This document shows, piece by piece, positions 51,561 through 60,438 of a stretch of DNA of 64,000 bases. A program made the translations under genes and the position numbers. Numbering within the stretch: the first letter of the stretch is position 1; each line of letters starts with the position of its first letter. The notes under the pieces were generated by a model that was given only the letters and a program-made list of their open reading frames with translations, had not been told where the DNA came from and did no database searches. The stretch lies in contig NZ_CADFDU010000022.1 of assembly GCF_902833045.1 (NCBI RefSeq), positions 1 through 64,000 of the forward strand, written 5' to 3'. The stretch is from Burkholderia sp. BCC0322 (lineage in GTDB: Bacteria > Pseudomonadota > Gammaproteobacteria > Burkholderiales > Burkholderiaceae).

Positions 51561-52426
51561 GGCCGCCTCCCTTCGTTCAGGGTGACTCGGTATGCGCCGT
51601 CCGCCGTCGCGAGCGTCACGGCGACGGGATCGACTCGCACCACTCGCGCTGCCCCGAGGGTTTCGCCGGGCACCACGGCCGTGAACGCGCCGTCACCGTC
51701 GTCGAACAACGCGAGACCGGTGCGCCCATCGCGGATCGTGCCCGCCAGGCGAGCAGCCGCCCCCGCCGCTTCAGACGAATCAGCCTCGCCGAACGGATCG
51801 GCATCAGGCGCATCGGCCAGATCCGGCGTCTCCCCGCCCGTGGACATTACCGCCGGCAACTCCGGAAACACGTCGACAGACATTTCCACGCGCGCAGCCT
51901 CCTTTCCCCGTTCGACACGCAGCGCGGTCGGCACCGCCAGCACCGGGAAACGCGCCAGCCCGCCGACCATCTGCAGCAACGCGCGAAAGCCGCCATCCGC
52001 GACGATGCGCACCGTGCGCCGGCCGTCCGAACCCGCACCATCGGTGCGCAACGGCTCGATCGATACGCCGAGCAGCCCGCTCGACGCGGCGCGATCCGCC
52101 AGTTCCAGCATCAACGCGGCCCATTCCGGCGCATGCGACGAGCGATCGCCGTATGCCGCCGCCGGATGCCCGTCGCGTTGCCGGGCAGCGGCCGTCAAAA
52201 CACGCTGCGCGTCGGCCTCGCGCATCTGCGCCGCCGCCAGCAACGCGCGGCTGTGCGCAAGCCCGCTCCAGTCGGCGGCATTCGCCAGATGAATGCCACC
52301 CGCCAGCACGGCCGCGAACGCGAGCATGCAGCCTGCGATGTGTGCGGCCGCCGGCGGCACGCGCCGCATGCCCCCCAGCCACTCATCGCCACGCCGTGCG
52401 GGCCGATGCGCGAGCGCCGCCGTCAT
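51557..52426 (-). CDS. Fused PilO-PilP type IV pilus alignment protein
   Basis: 289 residues. A membrane helix (about 27-48) and a PilO-like coiled region and ferredoxin-like domain (about 52-190) are followed by a PilP-like beta domain (about 208-289) that starts DPFGEAD and continues RLAGTIRDGRTGLALFDDGDG, as in the PilP core. In most systems pilO and pilP are separate genes and PilP is a lipoprotein; here there is no lipobox and no stop between them. The gene sits exactly where pilO and pilP should be, coupled by ATGA to pilN upstream and to pilQ downstream. Confidence 0.72.
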   Translation of the reverse strand: MTAALAHRPARRGDEWLGGMRRVPPAAAHIAGCMLAFAAVLAGGIHLANAADWSGLAHSRALLAAAQMREADAQRVLTAAARQRDGHPAAAYGDRSSHAPEWAALMLELADRAASSGLLGVSIEPLRTDGAGSDGRRTVRIVADGGFRALLQMVGGLARFPVLAVPTALRVERGKEAARVEMSVDVFPELPAVMSTGGETPDLADAPDADPFGEADSSEAAGAAARLAGTIRDGRTGLALFDDGDGAFTAVVPGETLGAARVVRVDPVAVTLATADGAYRVTLNEGRRP

Positions 52427-53031
52427 GCGCCGCCTCCCGGGGCTTTTCGAGGCAACATCGCGTCGTGCCAGCGCAGTTGAACCGAGAACCGGAAAGGCAT
52501 CCCGCCCGTCGCGACAGGCGCATCCGAGGCAGGCTTCAACGCATCGATGTCGATCCGCCAACCACGCTGCTCGCGCGCCATCCCGGCGAGCCATCGCGCG
52601 GCCGCCCGGTAGCTCGCGGCGCGTGCATCGAGCACGGCACCGGCCGACGTCGTGCGCAGCGCGTCGAGCCGCACGGTGCCGTCGCGCACCTCCGCCAACA
52701 TGGCCAGCAGCCCCGCGACGTGCCGGTAGGGCGCGGCAAGCGCGTCCGCCTGCGCGTCACGCTGCGAGGCAACGGCCGCTGCATTTGCAGCGCGCGTCGC
52801 GGCGCCCACCTGCGGCTGCAACTGCCGCAGCCGCGCCTCCACGCTTGCGCGCTCGGTATCCACACGCCACCGCGCCCCGGCGGCGGCGCCTGTCCACAGG
52901 CCGGCGCCGAGCACGCCGAACAGAATCGCCGCACCGCACTGCATGGCGCGACGACGTCGCAACGCCCGCGCCAGCCGCTCGCGGTAGGGCAGCAGGTTGA
53001 AGCCCCACGGCCCCGCATGACGGACCGTCAT
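52423..53031 (-). CDS. pilN: PilN-like type IV pilus assembly protein
   Basis: 202 residues. The cytoplasmic tail carries the PilN motif FNLLPYRERLARALRRRR (about residues 10-27), which binds PilM, followed by one membrane helix (about 32-52) and a coiled-coil/ferredoxin-like periplasmic region. ATGA overlaps with pilM and with the PilO-PilP gene. Confidence 0.85.
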   Translation of the reverse strand: MTVRHAGPWGFNLLPYRERLARALRRRRAMQCGAAILFGVLGAGLWTGAAAGARWRVDTERASVEARLRQLQPQVGAATRAANAAAVASQRDAQADALAAPYRHVAGLLAMLAEVRDGTVRLDALRTTSAGAVLDARAASYRAAARWLAGMAREQRGWRIDIDALKPASDAPVATGGMPFRFSVQLRWHDAMLPRKAPGGGA

Positions 53032-53954
53032 TCCCACACCCCGCGCAATGCCAGCCCGAACGCGACAGCCCATGCCGGGCCGCCCGGCGTGCCGGCGGGC
53101 GGGCACGCTTGCCCGTTCCAGCCCGTGCAGTCAAACGGCACCACAACCGCGCCGAGCACGTCGCCGATTTCGGCAATGGACGTATCGAAACGGGCGAGAC
53201 ACCGCTCGTCCCCGGCCACGAGTACGCAACACAAGGCCCCGAGCGAGCGCCTGCGCAATGCATCGGAAATCGGCCCCGGCACGGCGCCGGACAGCGTCAG
53301 CACCGGCACGGCCAACGGGCCGTCGATGCGCCAGCCGTGCACGCCCGAGTCATGAAACCAGAGCGCCGCGCAGGGCCCCGCCTGCGCGTCGGGTTCGAAT
53401 TGCGCGGCATAGCGCAACGCACGCAGCGCCGCGGCCGACTCCCCGTCGACCACCGTCAGGTCGACACCGGCCTGCGCGGCTACGTCGATCCGCCGTTCGA
53501 GCAGCGCCAGCGGAGCCACGGCAATCTCGATCGCGCCCGACCCCGCTCCGCCATCCTGCCGCCAGTCGAACGCGAGACCGTCCGGCGCCAGCCCCGAGAT
53601 GCGTTCGGCCGCCTGCCGCGCGGCGTCCTCGATATCGTCCCGCCCGGCCAGATCCAGCGTCGCGGTGCGTATCTCGTCATCGTGCAACGCCATCACGCCA
53701 CGCGCATCGCACCGCACGCCGGCCGCCGACAGTCTCGACACGGCTGCGGCCAGCGCTCGCGCGACCGCCGCCCAGCGCGCATCCTCCGGCCCGCCCGCCA
53801 ACCCGACCGGCTCCCGTTCGAGCCCCTCAACGTACACCTGAGCGCCCCGGCCGCGCCGGCTCAGCACGACCACCCTCACCTCGTCCGCACCGACGTCGAT
53901 TCCCGTCGACCGGTGCCCGCCCCGCGCAAACCGCGCTCCCCATCGTCCCGCCAT
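53028..53954 (-). CDS. pilM: PilM-like actin-fold protein
   Basis: 308 residues, weakly conserved. The phosphate-1 loop TGIDVGADEVRVVVLSRRG and the VDGESAAALRALRYA segment fit the PilM/FtsA-like fold, but the protein is shorter and more divergent than typical PilM (about 350). It is expected to be a cytoplasmic ring bound to PilN. A GGGAGG ribosome site precedes the ATG at 53954. It is divergent from ponA, the classical arrangement. Confidence 0.75.
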   Translation of the reverse strand: MAGRWGARFARGGHRSTGIDVGADEVRVVVLSRRGRGAQVYVEGLEREPVGLAGGPEDARWAAVARALAAAVSRLSAAGVRCDARGVMALHDDEIRTATLDLAGRDDIEDAARQAAERISGLAPDGLAFDWRQDGGAGSGAIEIAVAPLALLERRIDVAAQAGVDLTVVDGESAAALRALRYAAQFEPDAQAGPCAALWFHDSGVHGWRIDGPLAVPVLTLSGAVPGPISDALRRRSLGALCCVLVAGDERCLARFDTSIAEIGDVLGAVVVPFDCTGWNGQACPPAGTPGGPAWAVAFGLALRGVWE

Positions 53955-54125
53955 CCCAGCCTCCCGAAATCGTCGCGGCCCGTGCCGCGTTTCCAAGACC
54001 TGATTCTGCAAAGCGGCGGGGGCGCCCGACAGTCGGCCTAACGGCCAGCATCCGCTCGCGACGGCCTCGCGCGGGCTATGCTGGAAGTACGCCAAGCCGC
54101 GTCTTCGCGGCGGGCGGCCCCCGCG

Positions 54126-54155
54126 TCAAGGCCGGTCTTACCGGGCGGCTATAAT
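54126..54155 (+). promoter_or_regulatory. ponA promoter
   Basis: A perfect TATAAT at 54150-54155 with TCAAGG 18 bases upstream, 20 bases before the ponA start codon. Confidence 0.55.
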
Positions 54156-54174
54156 CGCGGGACTGTTTTCCGGT

Positions 54175-56565
54175 ATGCCTATGCAATCCACGACTCCTAC
54201 GTCCCCGCCTCCTGCCCCGGAGCCGAAGAAGCGTCCCTGGTGGCAAAAAGTCCTGCTCGGATTCGCCACGATGTGCGTGGCGCTCGTCGTGGCCGGCGGC
54301 CTCGTGCTCGGCTACGCGCTCGTCGTTGCGTGGCCGAACATGCCGTCGCTCGACGCGCTGACCGACTATCGGCCGAAGGTGCCGCTGCGCATCTATACGT
54401 CCGATCACGTCCTGATCGGCGAATTCGGTGAAGAACGCCGCGACGTCGTCCATTTCAAGGACGTGCCCGACTCGCTGAAGAAAGCGATCCTGGCGATCGA
54501 AGACGCGCGCTTCTACGATCACGGCGGTGTGGATCTCACCGGCATCGTCCGCGCCGGCTTCGTCGCGCTGACGAACGGCCATGCATCACAGGGGGCGAGC
54601 ACGATCACGATGCAGGTCGCGCGCAACTTCTTCCTGTCGAGCGAGAAGACCTACACGCGCAAGATCTACGAGATGCTGCTCGCGTACCGGATCGAGCGTG
54701 CGCTGACGAAGGATCAGATTCTCGAGGTCTACATGAATCAGATCTATCTCGGCCAGCGCGCGTACGGCTTCGCGAGCGCCGCGCGGGTCTACTTCGGCAA
54801 GGACCTGAAGGACATCACGCTAGCCGAAGCGGCGATGCTCGCGGGGCTGCCGAAGGCGCCGTCCGCGTACAACCCGGTCGTGAACCCGAAGCGCGCGAAG
54901 GTGCGCCAGGAATACATCCTGCAACGGATGCTCGAGCTGAACTTCATCTCGCGCGAGCAGTACGACGAGGCCGTCGCGCAGCCGCTCGTCGTCAAGGGAC
55001 CGGGCCGCGATTTCAGCGTGCACGCAGAGTACGTCGCGGAAATGGTCCGGCAAATGATGTACGCGCAGTACCGTGAGGAAACCTACACACGCGGCTTCAA
55101 CGTCGTCACGACGATCGACTCCGCGGACCAGCAGGTCGCGTACACCGCGCTGCGCAAGGGCATCATGGATTACGAACGCCGGCACGGCTATCGCGGTCCG
55201 GAAGGCTTCATCGAGCTGCCGGCCGGCGCCGACGACCGCGAACAGGCGATCGACGATGCGCTGCTGGAACACCCCGACAACGGTGAGCTGATTGCCGCGG
55301 TCGTCACGGCCGCCAGTCCGCGCCAGATCACGGTTGCGTTCATCGACGGCAGCAATGCGACGATCGAAGGCGACAACCTGCGCTTCGCGTCGGGCGCGCT
55401 GTCGGCCAACGCGCAGCCGAATCGCCGCATCCGGCCGGGTGCGATCGTCCGCGTCGTGAAGAACGACACCGGCAAATGGTCGATCACGCAGTTGCCGCAG
55501 GTCGAGGGGGCGTTCCTGTCGATCGTCCCGCAGGACGGCGCGATCCGCTCGCTTGTCGGCGGCTTCGACTACAACAAGAACAAGTTCAACCACGTCACGC
55601 AGGCATGGCGGCAGCCGGGTTCGTCGTTCAAGCCGTTCATCTATTCGGCGTCGCTCGACAAGGGCCTCGGGCCGGCAACCGTGATCAACGACGGCCCGCT
55701 GTATTTCAGCGCGGCCGAAACGGGCGGCCAGCCGTGGGAACCGAAGAACTACGGTGGCGGCTTCGAAGGCCCGATGTCGATGCGTACCGCGCTGCAGCGC
55801 TCGCGCAACCTCGTGTCGATCCGGATCCTGAACCACATCGGCACGAAGTACGCGCAGCAGTACATCACGCGCTTCGGCTTCGACGCCGAACGTCATCCGG
55901 CCTACCTGCCGATGGCACTCGGCGCGGGCCAGGTCACGCCGCTGCAGATGGCGGGAGCGTACTCGGTCTTCGCGAACGGCGGCTACCGCGTCAATCCGTA
56001 CCTGATCGCCGAAGTCACCGATCCGAACGGCGCGATCGTCGTGCGCGCGCAGCCGCTCGTCGCCGAGCAGAATGCGCCGCGCGCGATCGACGCGCGCAAC
56101 GCGTACGTGATGAACAGCCTGTTGCAGAGCGTCGCGCAGCGCGGCACGGGCGCCCGGACCAACGTGCTGAAGCGCACCGACCTCGCGGGCAAGACCGGCA
56201 CGACGAACGACTCGCACGACGCGTGGTTCGCCGGCTATCAGCACACGCTCGCCGCGATCGCGTGGATCGGCTACGACAATCCGCGCAGCCTCGGCGATCG
56301 CGAAACGGGTGGCGGCCTGTCGCTGCCGGTCTGGATCGACTACATGGGCGCCGCGCTGAAGGGCGTGCCAGAGTACAAGCCGGCGGTGCCTGACGGCGTC
56401 GAGTCGCTTGGCGGCGAGTTGTACTTCACCGAGTTCACGCCCGGCCACGGCTTCGTGTCGACGGTTGGCGTGCCGCAGGCGCCGGCCGCGCAGAACGTCG
56501 ACGCCACCGTGCCGCACGTCGACGAGCAGGAAAAGCAGGACATCATGAACCTGTTCGCGCACTGA
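54175..56565 (+). CDS. mrcA: Bifunctional penicillin-binding protein 1A
   Basis: 796 residues. Membrane anchor (about 26-50), GT51 glycosyltransferase domain (about 70-245, catalytic Glu in AILAIEDARFYDHGG, and ASTITMQVARN), then an OB-like insertion and the transpeptidase domain, with nucleophile Ser483 in SSFK, SRN as the second motif and KTGT in LAGKTGTTNDSHDAWF. It polymerises and crosslinks peptidoglycan. The start could be 54175 or the ATG two codons later. It is also called ponA, and is divergent from the pil genes as in many proteobacteria. Confidence 0.95.
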   Translation: MPMQSTTPTSPPPAPEPKKRPWWQKVLLGFATMCVALVVAGGLVLGYALVVAWPNMPSLDALTDYRPKVPLRIYTSDHVLIGEFGEERRDVVHFKDVPDSLKKAILAIEDARFYDHGGVDLTGIVRAGFVALTNGHASQGASTITMQVARNFFLSSEKTYTRKIYEMLLAYRIERALTKDQILEVYMNQIYLGQRAYGFASAARVYFGKDLKDITLAEAAMLAGLPKAPSAYNPVVNPKRAKVRQEYILQRMLELNFISREQYDEAVAQPLVVKGPGRDFSVHAEYVAEMVRQMMYAQYREETYTRGFNVVTTIDSADQQVAYTALRKGIMDYERRHGYRGPEGFIELPAGADDREQAIDDALLEHPDNGELIAAVVTAASPRQITVAFIDGSNATIEGDNLRFASGALSANAQPNRRIRPGAIVRVVKNDTGKWSITQLPQVEGAFLSIVPQDGAIRSLVGGFDYNKNKFNHVTQAWRQPGSSFKPFIYSASLDKGLGPATVINDGPLYFSAAETGGQPWEPKNYGGGFEGPMSMRTALQRSRNLVSIRILNHIGTKYAQQYITRFGFDAERHPAYLPMALGAGQVTPLQMAGAYSVFANGGYRVNPYLIAEVTDPNGAIVVRAQPLVAEQNAPRAIDARNAYVMNSLLQSVAQRGTGARTNVLKRTDLAGKTGTTNDSHDAWFAGYQHTLAAIAWIGYDNPRSLGDRETGGGLSLPVWIDYMGAALKGVPEYKPAVPDGVESLGGELYFTEFTPGHGFVSTVGVPQAPAAQNVDATVPHVDEQEKQDIMNLFAH

Positions 56566-56582
56566 CCACCGGCCCGGACATG

Positions 56583-56610
56583 AAAAAAGCGCCCTGCGGG
56601 GCGCTTTTTC
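56583..56610. terminator. Bidirectional terminator between ponA and cyaY
   Basis: AAAAAAGCGCCC-TGCG-GGGCGCTTTTT: a 6-base perfect stem with A and U runs on both sides, serving the convergent mrcA and cyaY. Confidence 0.9.
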
Positions 56611-56656
56611 TTTGGCACGACGCATCGGGGCACGGCCCCGGCTCCGGGCTGGGCTG

Positions 56657-57010
<354 letters not shown>

Positions 57011-57022
57011 TCAGGGACGATC

Positions 57023-57301
57023 ATGCGAGTCGTTTTCCGGATGAGCGCGATTGTAGCGGCTTTGGCGATTCTTGCCGGCTGCGGTCAAAGCGGCGCGCTC
57101 TATCTGCCCACCGTGCCTCCGATGCCCAAGCCACTCCAGCAGCAGGACACGCCGCCGTCGGACGTGAAGCCGACCGATGAAAACGCGTCGTCCGACAGTG
57201 TGCCCGATTCGTCCGGCACGCCGCTCACGCTGTCACCCGAATTGTCGAGCGGTGCATCGACCATGCCCGCACCGGCGTCGAGCCCGGCCGTCGCGAAGTA
57301 A
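57023..57301 (+). CDS. lptM: LptM/YifL-like small lipoprotein
   Basis: 92 residues. Type II signal peptide with lipobox LAGC (Cys20) followed by GQSGALYLP, the signature of LptM/YifL (GxxGxLYxP), then a Pro/Ser-rich tail of low complexity. LptM assists LptD oxidative maturation in E. coli. The cyaY/lptM divergent pair is conserved, but the lysA or dapF gene that often follows is absent. Confidence 0.82.
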   Translation: MRVVFRMSAIVAALAILAGCGQSGALYLPTVPPMPKPLQQQDTPPSDVKPTDENASSDSVPDSSGTPLTLSPELSSGASTMPAPASSPAVAK

Positions 57302-57332
57302 CGACGCGCCGCCTGCACGGCCCACGAAACGA

Positions 57333-57367
57333 GGCGATGACTTCCCGGTCATCGCCTTTTGTTCTTT
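57333..57367 (+). terminator. Terminator after lptM
   Basis: Perfect 9-base stem GGCGATGAC/GTCATCGCC with a TTCCCG loop, followed by TTTTGTTCTTT. It makes lptM a single-gene unit. Confidence 0.88.
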
Positions 57368-57379
57368 CAGGCTGCGCCG

Positions 57380-58081
57380 TCACGCGCGCGCGCGCCGCCA
57401 TCCCCATGCAACGAGCCGCCAGCCGAGCAGCGCGGCCACGATTGCCGCATAAAGCCTCGGCTGCGCGAGATTGTGCTTGCCGGCCCTCATCCACCAGAAG
57501 TGCAGCACGCCGAACAGCACGATCGCATAGATCGCGCTGTGCAACGTCGCCCAGTGGCGGCCGAGCCGGCGCGCCATGGCACGCGGCGAGGTTGCCGCGA
57601 GCGGAATCAGCAGCACGAACGCGGCGAACCCGACCGTGATGAACGGGCGCTTGCCGACGTCCTTCAGGATCGCGACGACGTCGAACCACTTGTCGAACCA
57701 CAGGTAGGTCGTGAAATGCAGCGTCGCGTAAAAGAACGCGAACAACCCGATCATCCGGCGAAAGCGCAGCAGCGCGGTGAACCCGGTCATGCGCCGAAGC
57801 GGCGTGACGGCGAGCGTGACGCAAAGCATCACGAGCGTCCAGAGGCCCGTCGAGCGCGTGATGAACTCGATCGGATTCGCGCCGAGCCGGTCGGTCAGCC
57901 CGAACAGCACGAGACGCGCGAGCGGATAAAGGCCGGCCGCGAAAACCAGCACCTTGGCCGGTGCGAGCCAGCGCGGCGCGGTGGCGAGACGGACCGCGCT
58001 GCGCCGTGCGGCACGTGCTGCCGGGCCCGCGCCAGCGGTGGGCACCTGGGTCAGCGTCGAAGGGGGCATGTCGTTTCTCAT
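57380..58081 (-). CDS. msrQ: Haem-binding subunit MsrQ of the periplasmic methionine sulfoxide reductase
   Basis: 233 residues, six membrane helices of the ferric-reductase-like/YedZ type. The histidines in FYATLHFTTYLWFDKW and RLGRHWATLHSAIY are haem ligands. It carries quinol electrons to MsrP. The start at 58081 has GAGG six bases upstream and lies 8 bases after msrP; an ATG 4 codons later is an alternative. Confidence 0.92.
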   Translation of the reverse strand: MRNDMPPSTLTQVPTAGAGPAARAARRSAVRLATAPRWLAPAKVLVFAAGLYPLARLVLFGLTDRLGANPIEFITRSTGLWTLVMLCVTLAVTPLRRMTGFTALLRFRRMIGLFAFFYATLHFTTYLWFDKWFDVVAILKDVGKRPFITVGFAAFVLLIPLAATSPRAMARRLGRHWATLHSAIYAIVLFGVLHFWWMRAGKHNLAQPRLYAAIVAALLGWRLVAWGWRRARA

Positions 58082-58089
58082 CGCCGCCC

Positions 58090-59085
58090 TCAAAAATTCT
58101 TCTTCAGGTCCATGCCCTGATACATCGACGCGACCAGGTCGCCGTAGCCATTGAACATCAGCGTCTTGCGCTTCGGCGTGAAAAAGCCGTCCTCGCCGAT
58201 GCGCCGCTCGGTTGCCTGGCTCCAGCGCGGATGATCGACGTTCGGGTTCACGTTCGAATAAAAGCCGTATTCGTTCGACGCATACGTGTTCCAGCTTGTC
58301 TTCGGCTGCTTGTCGACGAAGCGGATCTTCACGAGCGACTTCGCGCTCTTGAAACCGTACTTCCACGGCACGACGATTCGTACCGGCGCGCCGTTCTGGT
58401 TCGGCAGCACCTGCCCGTAGACGCCCATCGTCAGCAGCGTCAGCGGATTCATCGCCTCGTCCATCCGCAGCCCTTCGGAGTACGGCCAGTCGAGCACCGG
58501 CGTCGAGAGGCCGGGCATCTGCGACGGATCGGCCAGCGTGATGAACTGCACGTACTTCGCGTTACCGGTCGGCTGTACGCGCTTGATCAGTTCGGACAGC
58601 GGCACGCCGATCCACGGGATCACCATCGACCATCCTTCGACGCAGCGCAGCCGGTACACGCGCTCCTCGAGCGGCGCGAGCTTCAGCAGTTCGTCGAGAT
58701 CGAACACCTTCGGATGCAGTACCTCGCCCTCGACGCTCACGCGCCACGGGCGAGGCCTCAGCGTGCCGGCGTTCTGCGCGGGGTCACGCTTGTCGGTGCC
58801 GAATTCGTAGAAGTTGTTGTAGGAGGTAATGTCCTTGAACGGTGTCACCGTGTCGGTCGCGACGAACTTCGGATTCGTCTTCGCCGCGAGCTTCGCGGCC
58901 CGCGCGTCGGGCGACGCATAGGCGGCAAGTGCCGCGCCGCTGCTGCCGAGCAGCCCGCCGGCCGCCGCGAGGCCGGCCGCCTGCAATACGCGCCGCCGGT
59001 TCTCGAACACCGCACGCGGCGTGATTTCTCCGGGCGCGATATCGCCGCCGGTCAGTACGTTCCGCAAAGGGCGTTTGATCCACAT
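58090..59085 (-). CDS. msrP: Molybdopterin-dependent methionine sulfoxide reductase MsrP
   Basis: 331 residues. Tat signal with [10 protein letters not shown] (arginines 30-32) and an Ala-rich H-region. The Mo-ligating cysteine is Cys148 in [15 protein letters not shown]; other family blocks are [14 protein letters not shown] and the C-terminal [15 protein letters not shown]. It repairs oxidised methionines in the periplasm and is exported by the Tat system encoded at the other end of the window. Confidence 0.95.
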   Translation of the reverse strand: MWIKRPLRNVLTGGDIAPGEITPRAVFENRRRVLQAAGLAAAGGLLGSSGAALAAYASPDARAAKLAAKTNPKFVATDTVTPFKDITSYNNFYEFGTDKRDPAQNAGTLRPRPWRVSVEGEVLHPKVFDLDELLKLAPLEERVYRLRCVEGWSMVIPWIGVPLSELIKRVQPTGNAKYVQFITLADPSQMPGLSTPVLDWPYSEGLRMDEAMNPLTLLTMGVYGQVLPNQNGAPVRIVVPWKYGFKSAKSLVKIRFVDKQPKTSWNTYASNEYGFYSNVNPNVDHPRWSQATERRIGEDGFFTPKRKTLMFNGYGDLVASMYQGMDLKKNF

Positions 59086-59180
59086 CGTGCTGCTCCTCCT
59101 GCATGCGCCGCGCGCAGCTTCATGAGCGTTCGACCGGCCCCGTCTTGCGCCGTTCGACGCCCGGATCGCCCGCCCGTTAC

Positions 59181-59217
59181 AAAAGAAAACCGCCGGGCAC
59201 GCAGTGCGCCGGCGGTC
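59181..59217 (-). terminator. Terminator of the resB-ccsB unit
   Basis: CCGCCGG/CCGGCGG stem (59190-59196 with 59209-59215) around a GCACGCAGTGCG loop that can itself pair, followed on the minus strand by TTTTCTTTT. Confidence 0.8.
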
Positions 59218-59243
59218 TCATAGTCGGACGAACAGCGGAAATC

Positions 59244-60434
59244 TTACAGCTTGCCGTAGCTGTGCAGCCCGGACAGGAACATGTTGACGCCGAGGAACGC
59301 GAAGGTCGTCACGAGCAGGCCCGTGAGCGCCCACCATGCGGCCACCGTGCCGCGCAGGCCCTTCATCAGGCGCATGTGCAGCCACGCCGCGTAATTGAGC
59401 CACACGATCAGCGCCCAGGTTTCCTTCGGGTCCCAGCTCCAGTAGCCGCCCCATGCTTCGGCGGCCCACAGCGCGCCGAGGATCGTCGCGATCGTGAAGA
59501 ACGCGAAACCGACCGCGATCGACTTGTACATCACGTCGTCGAGCACTTCGAGCGTCGGCAGGCGATCGGCGAGCACGCCGCGTTCCTTCATCAGGTACGC
59601 GACCGACACCATCGCCGACAGCGCGAAGCTGCCGTAGCCGATGAAGTTCGCCGGCACGTGGATCTTCATCCACCAGCTTTGCAGCGCCGGCACGAGCGGC
59701 TGGATCTGCTGCGCATCGCGCGCGACCGAGTACCACATCAGGAAGCCGACGGCCGCACTGATCACCAGCAGCACGAACGCGCCGAGCGCGCGCGTGCCGT
59801 AGTGGCCTTCGTAATAGAGATAGAGCAGCGCGGTGATCAGGCTGAACAGCACGAACACTTCATACAGGTTCGACACCGGTATGTGCCCGACGTCCGCCCC
59901 GATCAGGTAGGACTCGTACCAGCGCACCATCAGGCCGGTGAAGCCCATCAGCACGGCGACCCACGTGAGCTTCTGGCCGATCGCGGCGCCCGACTCCGAG
60001 CGCGCGAGCAAGCCGATCCAGTAGAAGATCGTCGCGAGCACGAACAGCGCGCTCATCCACAGGATCGCGGACTGGCTCGACAGGAAGTACTTGAGGAAGA
60101 ACGCCGAATCGGCGCGCGCCAGATCGTCCTGGTAGATCTGGATCGACAGCAGCGCCAGCACGGCGATCGACGCCATCATCAGCCGCGCGGGCTTCCAGCG
60201 CCAGCCAAGTGTGATGAGCGCCGGCACGGTGCCGATCATCACCGCCTTGTCGTAGTAATCCATGTGCGCGTTGTAGTGCACGAGCGCATAGCCCGCGCCC
60301 ACCACGAGCGCCAGTGCGAACAGCCAGTCGAGCAACGACAGGCGCGCGAGGAACGGACGGTCGTCGAACAGCGGCGCCGTTACCGGAGCCTGGGCCGACG
60401 CCCGATGGGAAGAGGAAACTTGCGTGAGATCCAT
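59244..60434 (-). CDS. ccsB: System II cytochrome c biogenesis protein CcsB (CcsA-type)
   Basis: 396 residues, about 8 membrane helices. The haem-binding WWD domain is present as WGGYWSWDPKETWALIVWL, with flanking histidines in KIHVPANFIGYG and WLHMRL. It forms the haem exporter/ligase with ResB and attaches haem to apocytochromes such as the c4 encoded upstream. It starts 4 bases after resB. Confidence 0.94.
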   Translation of the reverse strand: MDLTQVSSSHRASAQAPVTAPLFDDRPFLARLSLLDWLFALALVVGAGYALVHYNAHMDYYDKAVMIGTVPALITLGWRWKPARLMMASIAVLALLSIQIYQDDLARADSAFFLKYFLSSQSAILWMSALFVLATIFYWIGLLARSESGAAIGQKLTWVAVLMGFTGLMVRWYESYLIGADVGHIPVSNLYEVFVLFSLITALLYLYYEGHYGTRALGAFVLLVISAAVGFLMWYSVARDAQQIQPLVPALQSWWMKIHVPANFIGYGSFALSAMVSVAYLMKERGVLADRLPTLEVLDDVMYKSIAVGFAFFTIATILGALWAAEAWGGYWSWDPKETWALIVWLNYAAWLHMRLMKGLRGTVAAWWALTGLLVTTFAFLGVNMFLSGLHSYGKL

Positions 60435-60438
60435 GATG

